Shown: positions 1-8,554 of the stretch, piece after piece
Position numbering within the stretch: position 1 is the stretch's first letter
Layout: every line of letters begins with the position of its first letter
Assembly (NCBI GenBank): GCA_036397635.1
Contig: DASWIP010000031.1
Span: forward strand, 1-64,000
Direction: 5' to 3'
From: DASWIP01 sp036397635
GTDB lineage: Bacteria; Actinomycetota; AC-67
DNA length: 64,000 nucleotides
Notes under the pieces: model-generated
Databases searched by the model: none
What the model was told of the DNA's origin: nothing
Seen by the model: the letters and a program-made list of their open reading frames with translations, nothing else
Program-made: the position numbers and the translations under genes

Positions 1-1
1 G

Positions 2-337
2 TGGACCTCCAGCATCGAGCACATCCGCGCCACGCCGGGCTTCGAAGGCCGGAGCTGGCCGCGCGCGATGACGCTCGAGGAGAACCTCGAGGACCTGCGG
101 ATGCACGCGGCGCACTTCGCAGCGCGCGAGGGCTTCACCTACACGGTGCTCGAGCCGGTGACCGATGAGGTGATCGGCTGCGTCTATATCTACCCGGACG
201 AGGATCCCGCCTTCGACGCGCACGTGCGGTCCTGGGTGCGCGCGGACCGGGCGCATCTCGATGAGCTGCTCGCCGAAACGGTCGCGCGCTGGCTGGCCGA
301 GGTGTGGCTATTCGGACGCGTCCGGTACCGCTCGTGA
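2..337 (+). CDS. GNAT-like acetyltransferase, C-terminal part (cut by window edge)
   Basis: The frame is open from base 2 to a TGA at 335-337, so the true start lies outside the window. About 111 residues are visible. The piece begins WTSSIEHIRATPGFEGRSW, then has a beta-strand-like stretch GCVYIYPDED and a terminal helix rich in Arg, Ala and Leu (VRADRAHLDELLAETVARWL). This resembles the C-terminal half of bacterial GNAT-type N-acetyltransferases, where a strand contacts acetyl-CoA. The acetyl-CoA loop (Q/RxxGxG/A) is not clearly visible, so substrate and activity cannot be read. An internal ATG at 68 is a possible start but would remove conserved-looking sequence. Confidence 0.55.
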   Translation, partial: WTSSIEHIRATPGFEGRSWPRAMTLEENLEDLRMHAAHFAAREGFTYTVLEPVTDEVIGCVYIYPDEDPAFDAHVRSWVRADRAHLDELLAETVARWLAEVWLFGRVRYRS

Positions 338-793
338 CCCGCCGCCGCCGCCGTTTTCGTCGGTAACGGTGCGAGTGTCGGCGAGATCCTGTCCGGCAAC
401 CTCTTTCACGCTGAGCGATGCCGCGAGCGCGCTCACCACCAGGCGCGGGTCGGTGCTCGGAGCCAGGTCGACCCAACACACGCCATCCGGATAGTCGTCC
501 AGCCGGTCGGCGGCGACCTGCAGGCACAAACGTGTCTTGCCACAGCCCCCAGCTCCGGTCAGCGTGACCAGCCGTGCTTCGGCGAGGAGGCTCCGCAGCG
601 CGACGATGGACTCGCCGCGGCCGATCAAGCCCAGTCCCACCCAATCCGCGGGTCTCCGCGGCCGGTTAAGAGCTCGCGTCACAAGAGCAGGGCCCGGCCC
701 ACCAGAGTGCGTGCATGCGCATTGGCCACCATGGTTCCCGTGCTCTCGGCACACAGGTCGGGCGGGCAATCGAACAGGATGCGGTTCGCGCAC
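308..793 (-). pseudogene. NB-ARC/AAA ATPase remnant of a LuxR/SARP-type regulator
   Basis: On the minus strand the segment GRGESIVALRSLLAEARL leads into a Walker A motif TGAGGCGKT, then PDGVCWVDLAP and VVSALAASLSV. This is the start of the STAND/NB-ARC ATPase domain found in large actinobacterial regulators. The intact regulator at 20576-24022 has the same order (LGRE, TGPGGSGKT, PDGVWLVELA). Homology stops after about 100 residues; Walker B, the winged helix and all TPR or HTH parts are missing. The residues before and after (Pro/Arg-rich start, Gly run near the end) look like noncoding read-through. This is a decayed fragment of a protein that would normally be 800-1200 residues. Confidence 0.6.
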
Positions 794-830
794 CGGTCTC
801 TCAAGACCACGAGCCCCCTAGGATCTCACC

Positions 831-1913
831 CTAGGATCTCGCTCGGCTGCTCCGTCGCGCGATGTGCCCGGCGATGCGTGCGGCGTCGCGGCCCACCCCG
901 TGGATCTGCTCGGATGACTTGGCGTGGAGGAACTTGAGACCGACGAAGTAGAGGCCGGGTTGGGACCCGACGACTCCACGGTCGTGCATCGGCTCCTGCG
1001 GGCCGAGCACGGGCAGGTCGATCCACGAGAAGCCGGGATGAGATCCCGAGCACCAGATCACGTTGGCGACATCGAGGCGCCGGCCGTCCTCGAGTTGGGG
1101 GAGTCCTTCTTGGACGCCCGTGGTTCGCGGCACCCGCTCCACTCCCGCCGCTGCAAGATCCTTCGGCTTGACCCGGATCAGGAGGTCGCCCTTAGCCAGC
1201 ATCCGCGGCCGAGCCCTGCGTCCGATCGGCGTGCTGGTCGTGAGCACGCGGTGGAAGATGACTCGACCGATGAACGGCATCAGCACGCGCGCGACGCGAC
1301 TCGTGGGTCGGAAGGGGAGGTGCCCGACATCCGGCCCCGACAGCCACACCCGGCGGCTCGCCGCCAGCTCGAACGCCACCTCGGCTCCTGAGTTCCCTGC
1401 CCCTACGACGAGGACGTCCCCCTCCCGGAGCTGTCGAGGGTTGCGGTAGTCCGCGACGTGGAGCTGGACGATCTTCGGGTCGAGTTCGGCTGCGAACTCG
1501 GGGACCCGAGGTCGCTGCCATGAGGACATGGCGACCACCACGTTGTCGGCTTCCAGACGTCGGCCGCCTGCCGTCGCCGTGAAGCCATCCCCGTTCCGGG
1601 TCAGCCCCTCCACCTCGACGCCGGTCCAGACGGGCAGGTCGAAGCGCCTGGCGTAGGACTCGAGATAGTCGGCGAACTCATCCTTTGTCGGCAGTGTCCA
1701 GCGAGGGCCGGGGAAGCGCATCCCGGGCAGGCTGTTGAGGCGGTTGGGTGTGAAGAGCCGGAGGGAATCCCAGCGCTTGCGCCATGCATCCCCGATCCTG
1801 CCGTTCGCATCGACGATGAGGAATGGAAGGCCGCGTTGGGTGAGGTGATACCCGACCGCTAGGCCGGCCTGACCTCCACCGATCACGAGTGTCTCTACGC
1901 GCTGCTCGTTCAT
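831..1913 (-). CDS. FAD/NAD(P)-dependent monooxygenase-like oxidoreductase
   Basis: Start chosen at ATG 1913 (MNEQRVETLVIGGGQAGLAV), which puts the FAD-binding GGGQAG motif within 15 residues of the N-terminus. The upstream codons do not look coding. The protein is about 360 residues. A second Rossmann motif, VVGAGNSGAEVA near residue 165, should bind NADPH. The stretch GDAWRKRWDSLRLFTP is typical of the flavin-containing monooxygenase and CzcO-like group. Such enzymes oxygenate soft nucleophiles or ketones using FAD, NADPH and O2; the substrate cannot be read here. The gene stands alone on the minus strand, about 150 bases after the HD/LuxR gene, and is probably cytoplasmic. The family call is firm, the reaction is inferred. 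Confidence 0.88.
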   Translation of the reverse strand: MNEQRVETLVIGGGQAGLAVGYHLTQRGLPFLIVDANGRIGDAWRKRWDSLRLFTPNRLNSLPGMRFPGPRWTLPTKDEFADYLESYARRFDLPVWTGVEVEGLTRNGDGFTATAGGRRLEADNVVVAMSSWQRPRVPEFAAELDPKIVQLHVADYRNPRQLREGDVLVVGAGNSGAEVAFELAASRRVWLSGPDVGHLPFRPTSRVARVLMPFIGRVIFHRVLTTSTPIGRRARPRMLAKGDLLIRVKPKDLAAAGVERVPRTTGVQEGLPQLEDGRRLDVANVIWCSGSHPGFSWIDLPVLGPQEPMHDRGVVGSQPGLYFVGLKFLHAKSSEQIHGVGRDAARIAGHIARRSSRARS

Positions 1914-2063
1914 GTCGCCACCTCCTGGGGCCATGCCTCCGACGGTACGGTCGCCGGGCGGTTCGGGGAATCGGGAGTCTTCCCCATATCGAGGGCGCCC
2001 CGTCCGCACGCTGTGACTCCAGGTGGCGGTCGGTTCAGCGAAAAGGTGCGGCACCGAGCGGGA

Positions 2064-3638
2064 TCAGACCCGTCCCTGCTGGGGCACGAGCCCGTGCTCC
2101 ATCGCAAACAGCGTTGCGGCGGCCCGCGTCGAGACTCCGATCTTCCGGTAGGAATTCTGGATGTGGCGATCGGCTGTCTTGGTCGAGATGCCGAGTCTGC
2201 GCGCCACTTGCTTGGTCTGCAGGCCTCGGGCCACGAGCCCCATGACCTCAGCCTCTCGCTCCGTCAGACCCGCCGGGCGCTGGATCTGAGGGGTTTCCTC
2301 GCCGGCGGCCTCGATCACCGCCGCGACCATCCTCGAGTCCAGCCGCCCGGCGCGCGCCTCCTCACCGAGCAGTTTGGCTGCGTCCTCGGGTGGGATCCCG
2401 CGTCGGTAGGGGCGGGGTTCGCACATGGCGTGGAACGCATCGGCGGCGGCCAGCAGGCGCACACCCGCGGGGAGCGCGGACGCAGAGAGCCTGCGGTGGT
2501 ATCCGGTCGCGTCGAGTCGCTCGTGGTGAGCGCAGGACGTGTCGGCGAGCGAGGCGAGGAACCCGCCGCGGAGCAGGATGCGCTCGGTGTGGTAGGGGTG
2601 GAGGCGAACCTGTTCCCACTCGTCGAGCGTCAGGGCAGCCGGTTTTTGCCAGATCCGCGGGCTGATCGCTACCCGCCCCACGTCGTGGACGAACGCCGCC
2701 CGCCGCACCAGCGTCACGTCCGAGGGATCGAAGCCGCAGATGCGCGCCGCGGCGCTCGCCAGTTCGGCGACGCTGCTCGAGTGGCCGGAGAGATGCGGTG
2801 ACACCAGGTCGGCGAAGTCGCCGATGGCGGCGAGGGCTCGGTCCACCCCTTCGCTGTCAAGGGTGAGCCAGGGCGTGGGCTCCGCGGCCAGGGTCGTCTC
2901 CCATGCCGAGTCCGGCTCATCCGCCGCGGCCATGATCTCCGGCGCCTCCTCGATGAAGCGGCGCGCGACGCGTGGGTCGAAGGCGTGCCCTGCTCGCCTG
3001 CGGATCACCTCCACGGCGTGGTCATCCCCGCCGATCATTCGCTGGTACGCGGCGTCACGAGCGACGTGCACGATGCGAAGCGGGAGGGAGACCTCCTCCC
3101 CCTCGGCTCGCTTCAGCATCCCCTTCCCGTCCCAACGCTCCGTGAGGTGGACGAACAGGTCTTGGACCTCCGGCGGCAGCCCGAGCCGCTTCGCCATCAT
3201 CTCCGCGACCTCGCACAGAGCAGCGAAGTGGGGCTTCATGAACTTCCCCGCCGGGATCAGCCGCCTGGCCACCTCGTACGCGCGCCGGTAGGGGGGATCG
3301 TCGGGGGAAGGGAGGGAGCGGATGAGGCCCACCACGGCCTCCGGCACCGATCCGAACTGGACGGGGGTGATGTTGTCGCTCCTGCTCCCCGCGAAGATCC
3401 GCATGGCGATGTCTGCGTCGGTGGTACACCCCGAGTACATCAGCAGGGACGCGTAATAGGTCTGCGACTCGGTCTTGCGATCCACATCGAGCAGCTCGGC
3501 GAGCTTCATGGTCATCAGCGTGCCGCGCAGACCATGCTCGAACGGAAAGCCCATGCCCAGATCGGTTGCCAGGCACGCGGCGGCGATGATCTCAGCGCCT
3601 CGAACGGGCTCGTTCTTTGCCGATCTGCCACCCATCAC
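2064..3638 (-). CDS. HD-GYP-like phosphohydrolase domain with C-terminal LuxR HTH
   Basis: About 524 residues. The C-terminal third has an HD-domain core (FVHDVGRVAIS, then HPYHTERIL and HHERLDATGYH) like HD-GYP phosphodiesterases, but the signature GYP reads GYH. The last about 65 residues are a LuxR/FixJ helix-turn-helix (LTEREAEVMGLVARGLQTK, ISTKTADRHIQNSYRKIGV). The N-terminal half has a weaker HD-like layout (LLMYSGCTTDAD, ERWDGKG) and may be a duplicated, degenerate HD unit. The design suggests a one-component regulator in which nucleotide binding or hydrolysis controls DNA binding. No receiver domain is present. Start is GTG 3638 or ATG 3635. The ligand (for example cyclic di-GMP) is a guess. 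Confidence 0.85.
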   Translation of the reverse strand: MMGGRSAKNEPVRGAEIIAAACLATDLGMGFPFEHGLRGTLMTMKLAELLDVDRKTESQTYYASLLMYSGCTTDADIAMRIFAGSRSDNITPVQFGSVPEAVVGLIRSLPSPDDPPYRRAYEVARRLIPAGKFMKPHFAALCEVAEMMAKRLGLPPEVQDLFVHLTERWDGKGMLKRAEGEEVSLPLRIVHVARDAAYQRMIGGDDHAVEVIRRRAGHAFDPRVARRFIEEAPEIMAAADEPDSAWETTLAAEPTPWLTLDSEGVDRALAAIGDFADLVSPHLSGHSSSVAELASAAARICGFDPSDVTLVRRAAFVHDVGRVAISPRIWQKPAALTLDEWEQVRLHPYHTERILLRGGFLASLADTSCAHHERLDATGYHRRLSASALPAGVRLLAAADAFHAMCEPRPYRRGIPPEDAAKLLGEEARAGRLDSRMVAAVIEAAGEETPQIQRPAGLTEREAEVMGLVARGLQTKQVARRLGISTKTADRHIQNSYRKIGVSTRAAATLFAMEHGLVPQQGRV

Positions 3639-3715
3639 TCGGAGAAGGGTACTTCAGCGCCGCCGCGAGGCGTCACCGCAGGCGCCACGTCCCTGGGAGC
3701 CTGCCCGGCATCCTT

Positions 3716-4942
3716 CTAGGCCGCGTTCGTGGGCAGGCCGCATGTCGTTGGGATGGGCAGTCCCGCGAAGCGTGCTTCGATGTAGTCCAGCGCCATGGGG
3801 ATGAAATTCGCCGCCCCCTGGATGTGCTCAACCCCCGCCGGATCGCGCACGTAGAACATGTTCGCTCCGGCCGCACAGTATTCGGCCACTAGCGCGTCCA
3901 GCGGCGCGATCCAGATGATCTCGTCGTTGATCGCGTTGTAGTAGAACGTCGGTGCCGTCGGCGTGTCCTGCCCGAGCTGATTGCCTTCGAGCACACCGCG
4001 CACGATGGGTCGGGCGAAGAAGTTCGGCTCGGTCGTCCAGTCATCGAAGTGGGCCAGCGGAGCAGCGAAGATCGCCGACGAGCAGCCGGTCTTGATCCGA
4101 TCGGCGAACGCCGCTCCGGCTTGGTTCAGCGCGGCGAACAGGTCCATCTCCGGGTACGCGCGGTTGATCGCCACGCCCACCGCCATCAGCGTGCCCGTCG
4201 CGAGCGTTCCGTCGATGTAGCGGACGTTGGCGAGGTTGCCGACCGGAACGCCGCCGGCTGCGACCGCCACCACGTTCAGCTCCGGCGCATACGTCGGCTG
4301 CACCTCGTTCGCCGCCGCGCTCTCGAAGGCGCCCCCGGAGTAGCCGAACAGTGCCACCGGTGTGCTTGTGCCGGAGAGACCAGCCGGCTCGAAGCTCTCC
4401 GCGGCGCGGATCGAGTCGAGCACCATGTGCGCGTTGACGAGGCGGACGATGTAGCCCTTGTCCGGACCCAGGGGATCAGGGATCACCAAGACCCGGCCGG
4501 CCGCGATCTCCGGAAGCATGGCGGTGAGCTCGACCACGAGGTTCCGGTTGACCGCACCGCTCGGCGCCTGCTGGCCAACCTGCAGCTGGTAGGACGGCGC
4601 GCAGTTGGGGTCGAGCGAGTTCTCCGCGTTCTGCAGCGACACCAGCTGCCGGCCCCCGGCGGGCGGATCCGCATCGGGAACGATCAGCGTTGTCACGTTC
4701 GCGATCGGACGGTCGGCGACGTCTCCTGTGCGGTAGAGCAACTGGTACGCGTGGAACCGCATGCCGGTCAACGGGACCTGCATGAGACTGACGTCGACCT
4801 GACGTGAGCGCAGGATCGTCCCGGGAGTGAGGTCCTCGATGCCGGCGGGCGCCTGGTAGAACGGATCGTTCTGGGGTTCGAGGACCTCGGCAGAGGCCGG
4901 CGTCGTCGCACCGATCCCCGCGATGAGCAGCGCGAAACCCAA
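3716..4942 (-). CDS. Secreted lipase/esterase, LIP family-like
   Basis: About 408 residues, beginning with a hydrophobic leader (LLGFALLIAGIGATTPASAEV) that ends in a likely signal-peptidase site. The body fits fungal/actinobacterial secretory lipases: nucleophile elbow GYSGG near residue 215 (consensus GxSxG), a late Asp in NDEIIW and a His in GVEHIQGAANF as candidate triad partners. It probably hydrolyses esters outside the cell. The only ordinary start codon in frame is a TTG at 4942 inside the leader. In-frame upstream codons add a basic stretch (RSSRQRRFTH), typical of a signal peptide n-region, behind a GGGAGGGG ribosome-binding-like run with only ATC or ATA as possible start codons. 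The true start is therefore uncertain. Confidence 0.82.
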   Translation of the reverse strand: MGFALLIAGIGATTPASAEVLEPQNDPFYQAPAGIEDLTPGTILRSRQVDVSLMQVPLTGMRFHAYQLLYRTGDVADRPIANVTTLIVPDADPPAGGRQLVSLQNAENSLDPNCAPSYQLQVGQQAPSGAVNRNLVVELTAMLPEIAAGRVLVIPDPLGPDKGYIVRLVNAHMVLDSIRAAESFEPAGLSGTSTPVALFGYSGGAFESAAANEVQPTYAPELNVVAVAAGGVPVGNLANVRYIDGTLATGTLMAVGVAINRAYPEMDLFAALNQAGAAFADRIKTGCSSAIFAAPLAHFDDWTTEPNFFARPIVRGVLEGNQLGQDTPTAPTFYYNAINDEIIWIAPLDALVAEYCAAGANMFYVRDPAGVEHIQGAANFIPMALDYIEARFAGLPIPTTCGLPTNAA

Positions 4943-5136
4943 CAGATGCGTGAACCGCCGCTGCCGCGACGAACGTTCGCTTGCTCCCCGAGTGCGTATC
5001 GCGATCCCCTCCCAGTGGTGACAGGAACTCTTGTCAGGGGGGTTCGGCGATGGACCCCCGCACTCCTTCCGCGCGTCAGGGGAGAAGCGAAATTCGCCAT
5101 GTGACAGTATGCGACGACGATGGGGGGGCCGGGAAC

Positions 5137-5406
5137 CGTTTGATCGCCAGGGTCGATTTGATCGCCAGGGTCGATCTCGCCTATCTCGCCGAGCGCGTCG
5201 CGATCGAGGCGGAAGGTCTTCGATGGCACTCCAGCCGTCGTCAGGTCGATCGCAACGTCCGCCGCCACAAAGCGCTCAGCGGCGTGGGATGGGTGCTGGT
5301 TCGAGTGACCTGGAAGCGTGTGCACGAGCGACCAGCTGAGGTCGCGGACGCCGTCCGAGCCGCTCTCTCGCGCGAGAAGGGAGCGGTGAAGCGCTCTTGT
5401 CCGAGA
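5137..5406 (+). pseudogene. DUF559/Vsr-like endonuclease C-terminal remnant
   Basis: The stretch RVDLAYLAERVAIEAEG, then LRWHSSRRQVDRNVRRHKAL and GWVLVRVTWKRVHERPAEV, matches the C-terminal nuclease half of DUF559-type proteins related to very-short-patch-repair endonucleases. Those usually have about 280-300 residues with an N-terminal AbiEi-like domain, which is missing here. Upstream codons lack family features, and downstream codons run on to about 5706 without homology. The beginning contains an exact tandem copy of an 18-base unit (5140-5157 and 5158-5175) that repeats six residues. The rest of 4943-5726 shows no gene. Confidence 0.6.
5140..5175 (+). repeat. Exact 18-bp tandem duplication
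   Basis: TTGATCGCCAGGGTCGAT occurs twice head to tail. It keeps the reading frame of the DUF559 remnant and duplicates six residues (LIARVD). It looks like replication slippage in a gene no longer under selection. Confidence 0.9.
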
Positions 5407-5726
5407 CGTCGATCGGCCGGTGAGTGCACAGGTGGCGAGGGACGGTCGCCCCGGACTGAGAATGGGTCGAGGGATCCGGACATGCGAACCGCTTGGGTGC
5501 CGACCTCCCCGGAAAGCGGCCTATCCCTCCTGTCCACCCCCTGCGCTCCGCTTGTCAGTGGATGGCGTTGCCAACTGACCTGTCGCCTACGAGAGAGGCT
5601 CGCATGGCGGATGTGTTCGCGGGCGTGCGCGGCGTGGTGCGTGTGTTCGTGGACGAATCGGATGCCGGCTGGTGAGCCTGCTTACGCGCCCTTCGAGCTA
5701 ATCTGACTGTGCGCGAACCGACCCCT

Positions 5727-6104
5727 TCAATCACGGTACGGGGGCCGCAGACCCTTGAACATCGGAAAGTGTCGGACGTTGGTGGTTGCGAGCGGAAAGT
5801 CGAGCCGTTCCGAAGTGGCCGCGATCATCAGGTCCGCGACGCCGATGCCACCGTGACTCCGACGAAGTCTGCGACCAAATTCGCCAGCGATGCGCGAGAT
5901 CTCTTCATCCACGGAAACCCAACGAAGCTGTTGGAACAGTCGCTCGGCGGGTCGTCGCTCCTCGCTCCGTAGTCCACGAAGCACTTCGACACGGGTTACT
6001 TCCGAGCACACGCCAACGTCCTCAAGTTCCAGCACGTACGCGACGGCCGATGAATGTCCTCGCAAGATGTCTATGAGAACGGTGGTATCGAGAACGGAAC
6101 TCAT
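5727..6104 (-). CDS. vapC: PIN-domain toxin, VapC type
   Basis: 125 residues with the PIN ribonuclease layout: first acidic residue in VLDTTVLIDILRG, a Glu in TRVEVLRGLRS, and a C-terminal acidic patch in GIGVADLMIAATS followed by ATTNVRHF. The spacing of the acidic residues fits the magnesium site of VapC toxins, which cleave RNA (often tRNA or 23S rRNA) until neutralised by the antitoxin. The start ATG overlaps the antitoxin stop by four bases (ATGA), the usual antitoxin-first arrangement. The length is normal and all key residues are present, so the toxin looks active. The RNA target cannot be read. Confidence 0.93.
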   Translation of the reverse strand: MSSVLDTTVLIDILRGHSSAVAYVLELEDVGVCSEVTRVEVLRGLRSEERRPAERLFQQLRWVSVDEEISRIAGEFGRRLRRSHGGIGVADLMIAATSERLDFPLATTNVRHFPMFKGLRPPYRD

Positions 6105-6382
6105 CGATGCCGCCGATCCTCCAGGTCCCGCTCTCGCTGCGTGTCTCCGCGGCGGAGTTCCTCAACATAGTGGCGTCCCTTTGGCAGCCGACGAACCGAG
6201 CCTGCGGCATCGCGAACGGCCTCCCTGAACGCCAGCAGCCTCGTGTTCTCGGTCTGCGGCCCAGCTAAGTAGGCATCGACCGCCTCACGGATGAGATCCG
6301 ACTTCGTGGTGCCGGCTGCACGGGCGCGCTTACCCAAGCGCTCGTGCTGGGATTCATCGAGGTAGATCTGGGTTCGCCGCAT
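6101..6382 (-). CDS. Ribbon-helix-helix antitoxin partner of the PIN toxin
   Basis: 93 residues from ATG 6382. The N-terminus RRTQIYLDESQHERLGKRA is a ribbon-helix-helix DNA-binding strand and helix; KSDLIREAVDAYL is the second helix. The C-terminal charged half would wrap the toxin. It is cotranscribed with and overlaps the PIN toxin. A 7-bp perfect inverted repeat lies directly before its start codon and overlaps the -10 box, which fits autorepression by this protein. An upstream ATG would place the operator inside the coding region, so 6382 is preferred. Confidence 0.9.
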   Translation of the reverse strand: MRRTQIYLDESQHERLGKRARAAGTTKSDLIREAVDAYLAGPQTENTRLLAFREAVRDAAGSVRRLPKGRHYVEELRRGDTQRERDLEDRRHR

Positions 6383-6421
6383 GATGTATAGAGAATACAT
6401 CGTGAGGGAAGAGGGCGTCAA
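6383..6421 (-). promoter_or_regulatory. Promoter and operator of the toxin-antitoxin operon
   Basis: Read on the minus strand: -35 TTGACG (6421-6416), an 18-base spacer, -10 TATTCT (6397-6392). The inverted repeat GATGTAT-5-ATACATC (6383-6401) covers the -10 box and abuts the antitoxin start codon. The transcript would have almost no leader. Binding by the RHH antitoxin is inferred from position. Confidence 0.75.
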
Positions 6422-6436
6422 GGTCCCGGAACTAGC

Positions 6437-6465
6437 AGGGCCCGGGCGCTTCGCGCCCGGGCCCT
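6437..6465. terminator. Strong GC hairpin after the DUF6345-like gene
   Basis: Perfect 13-bp stem (AGGGCCCGGGCGC and its complement) with a 3-base loop, just past the stop of the gene ending at 6479 and before the toxin-antitoxin promoter. There is no clear U-run, so it is a hairpin-type terminator candidate only. Confidence 0.6.
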
Positions 6466-6478
6466 CGTATCGTTCGGC

Positions 6479-8554
6479 TTAAGTGTTCCCGGCGTAGGTG
6501 AGGAAGTAGTAGATCTGGCTGGCCGGGATGTCGTTGTAGGTGTCGCCTCGGCCCCAGTAGTAGTCGTTCCGGTTGTACTGCCAGGAGTAGGACACCGGCA
6601 GGATCGTCACCCAGACGCGATCGTCGGGCTGGGAATCGATCGCCGCCTGCACGAAGGCATCGTGCACCTTCATCGGTGCGATGGTGAAGCCGCCACAGCA
6701 CTGGTAGCCCTGGGTCCGCAGAGCGATGCCCGCTCCGAGGTTGCCCGACGCGGCTGCGTTGGTGTGGAACCCCATCATCTCGTGGAGCCCGTCGAACGCC
6801 TGGCCCCAGCGGCTGGCCGCACGCGAGGAGCTGGTGTCGCGCAGCACCTGGCAGGACAGCAATGCGAACCACTCGAGATCCCGGTCGCCCCAGCGGGCTT
6901 CGGTGAACTGCAGCGACTGATCCGTCGGCCCGACGGTGTTCTCGAACGTGAAGCTGTTCGGACCTCCGTGACCGCAGTAGAAGGCGTAGTCCACGTCGTC
7001 GGCGTAGAAATGATCGTTGCCGCCTGAGATCGTGTCAGACTTGAAGTCGCTCTCCCACGAGGAGTTCGTGGACCACGTCCACCTGACCTGGGGCCGGGGG
7101 CTCGGCGAGTTGTTGGTCCAGTCGCGGAACCCGCCGGTGTAGGGCGAGCAGGCCGGACTGTCGGTGCCTGACCACGATGCGACCTGGTTCCCCCCCTGCG
7201 CGTGGCTGCCGCCATGACCCTCGAAGTCGGGGAGCGGGAGCCCGAGCGCGGCGGCTGCGGGTGGCTCATCGATGACGGGCGGCTCGAGCGAGATCTCGAA
7301 GCTCTGCTGCGCGGTGGCGACCAAGCCGTTCGCGTCGGTCACCATCAGCGTGAGCGTCTCAGGGATCGGGATGGTCTCAGGGATCGGGATGAGTGCCCTT
7401 TCCGGATCGGGGGTGATTTCGTAGGAGACCTCGCTCGAGTTGGTTCCCACGCTGCCGTTGGTGGCGGAGGTCCACGCGTAGGCGTACGGCTCCGTCCCGC
7501 CGGAAACCTCGGCCATCGCGCTCACCGTTGACCCATCGACGAATCCACCGATCTGGGCCTGCGGCGCGTTCAACACGGCCGGCACGTACTGGTCCAGCGG
7601 GATGGTGCCGTCGACGCCCTCGGGCAGACTGGCGCTGCACTCGAAGTGCGGCACGAGCGTTCCGACCTTCACGTCAAGGCTGGGTGCGAAGTAGACGAGG
7701 TCGGCGGAGATCTCAGCTCCTTCCGGTGCGTCCAGGGCCGCGTCGCAGATGCTCGGTCCAGCGAGTGGATCCGCGATCGGAACGCGAGCCCCGTCGGTGA
7801 CCTGGCGCAGAGCGTACTGGGCTTGGGCCACCGTCCCGTCGGGGTTCACCGTGACGCTGACGTTGGCTCCCGGACCCGTGACCCGAACCCCGTCGAGCGC
7901 GATCTGCATGGAGACCTGCGTATCGAACAGCCACTCGGCGCGGTCGCCGATGCCGGGAAGAGCCGGCAGCAGCGAATTCGGGTTCAGTTGGAATGCGACC
8001 TTGGAGTTGGAGACGGTGCTGATCGCGTTCCCGGGAAGGAGCGCGGCGTCGTCGAGGGCTCCCTCAACGAAGTCGGTAGCGGCCTCGGCGCTGAGCACTG
8101 CTGGGCCGCCGTTCTGCAACGTCAACGCGATGTCGAGCAGGTTCAACGTGTCGAGGCCGGGGATCGGATCACCGGGATCGGCGAGGAAATAGAGCTCTTC
8201 GGGCAGTCCCTCGGGCATGGTCGGCCCCAGAGGTGGCACGGTCAACAACGTGGGAAGCTGCTGGAACTGCGCCTCGTCCAGGAACCAGAACACGCCGTTG
8301 TCGTCGATCGGCGGCCGGTCGCCGAGCCGTCCACCGAGCCTCAATGCGGCCACGAGCGCGTCGCCCTGCGCTGCCGTCAGCCCATCGGAGACGACCGTGA
8401 GCGTGGTTGCGAAGCACGACGAACGACCCGCCGGCGAGTACTTACACGCGATCCGTGACGACGGATCGGGATCGGTCCCCCGACCGACGGCGGTCGAGAA
8501 CGGCGCCATCGTGACCAGCACGGCCACCAACGCCAAAGCACGTTTCGCTCGCAT
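6479..8554 (-). CDS. Secreted DUF6345-like protein with possible His/Cys dyad
   Basis: 691 residues with a signal peptide (MRAKRALALVAVLVTMAPF, cleavage near residue 23). The middle has an Ig/PKD-like beta domain (GGTEPYAYAWTSATNGSVG). The C-terminal about 230 residues resemble DUF6345: FYCGHGGPNSFTF with His 529, LEWFALLSCQVL with Cys 568, and AFDGLHEMMGF. A GHG histidine followed some 40 residues later by a cysteine at a strand end resembles the dyad of caspase/gingipain-like peptidases. Peptidase activity is inference. The protein is exported; substrate unknown. The next gene upstream is divergent, and the 270-base gap between them should hold both promoters. Confidence 0.75.
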   Translation of the reverse strand: MRAKRALALVAVLVTMAPFSTAVGRGTDPDPSSRIACKYSPAGRSSCFATTLTVVSDGLTAAQGDALVAALRLGGRLGDRPPIDDNGVFWFLDEAQFQQLPTLLTVPPLGPTMPEGLPEELYFLADPGDPIPGLDTLNLLDIALTLQNGGPAVLSAEAATDFVEGALDDAALLPGNAISTVSNSKVAFQLNPNSLLPALPGIGDRAEWLFDTQVSMQIALDGVRVTGPGANVSVTVNPDGTVAQAQYALRQVTDGARVPIADPLAGPSICDAALDAPEGAEISADLVYFAPSLDVKVGTLVPHFECSASLPEGVDGTIPLDQYVPAVLNAPQAQIGGFVDGSTVSAMAEVSGGTEPYAYAWTSATNGSVGTNSSEVSYEITPDPERALIPIPETIPIPETLTLMVTDANGLVATAQQSFEISLEPPVIDEPPAAAALGLPLPDFEGHGGSHAQGGNQVASWSGTDSPACSPYTGGFRDWTNNSPSPRPQVRWTWSTNSSWESDFKSDTISGGNDHFYADDVDYAFYCGHGGPNSFTFENTVGPTDQSLQFTEARWGDRDLEWFALLSCQVLRDTSSSRAASRWGQAFDGLHEMMGFHTNAAASGNLGAGIALRTQGYQCCGGFTIAPMKVHDAFVQAAIDSQPDDRVWVTILPVSYSWQYNRNDYYWGRGDTYNDIPASQIYYFLTYAGNT

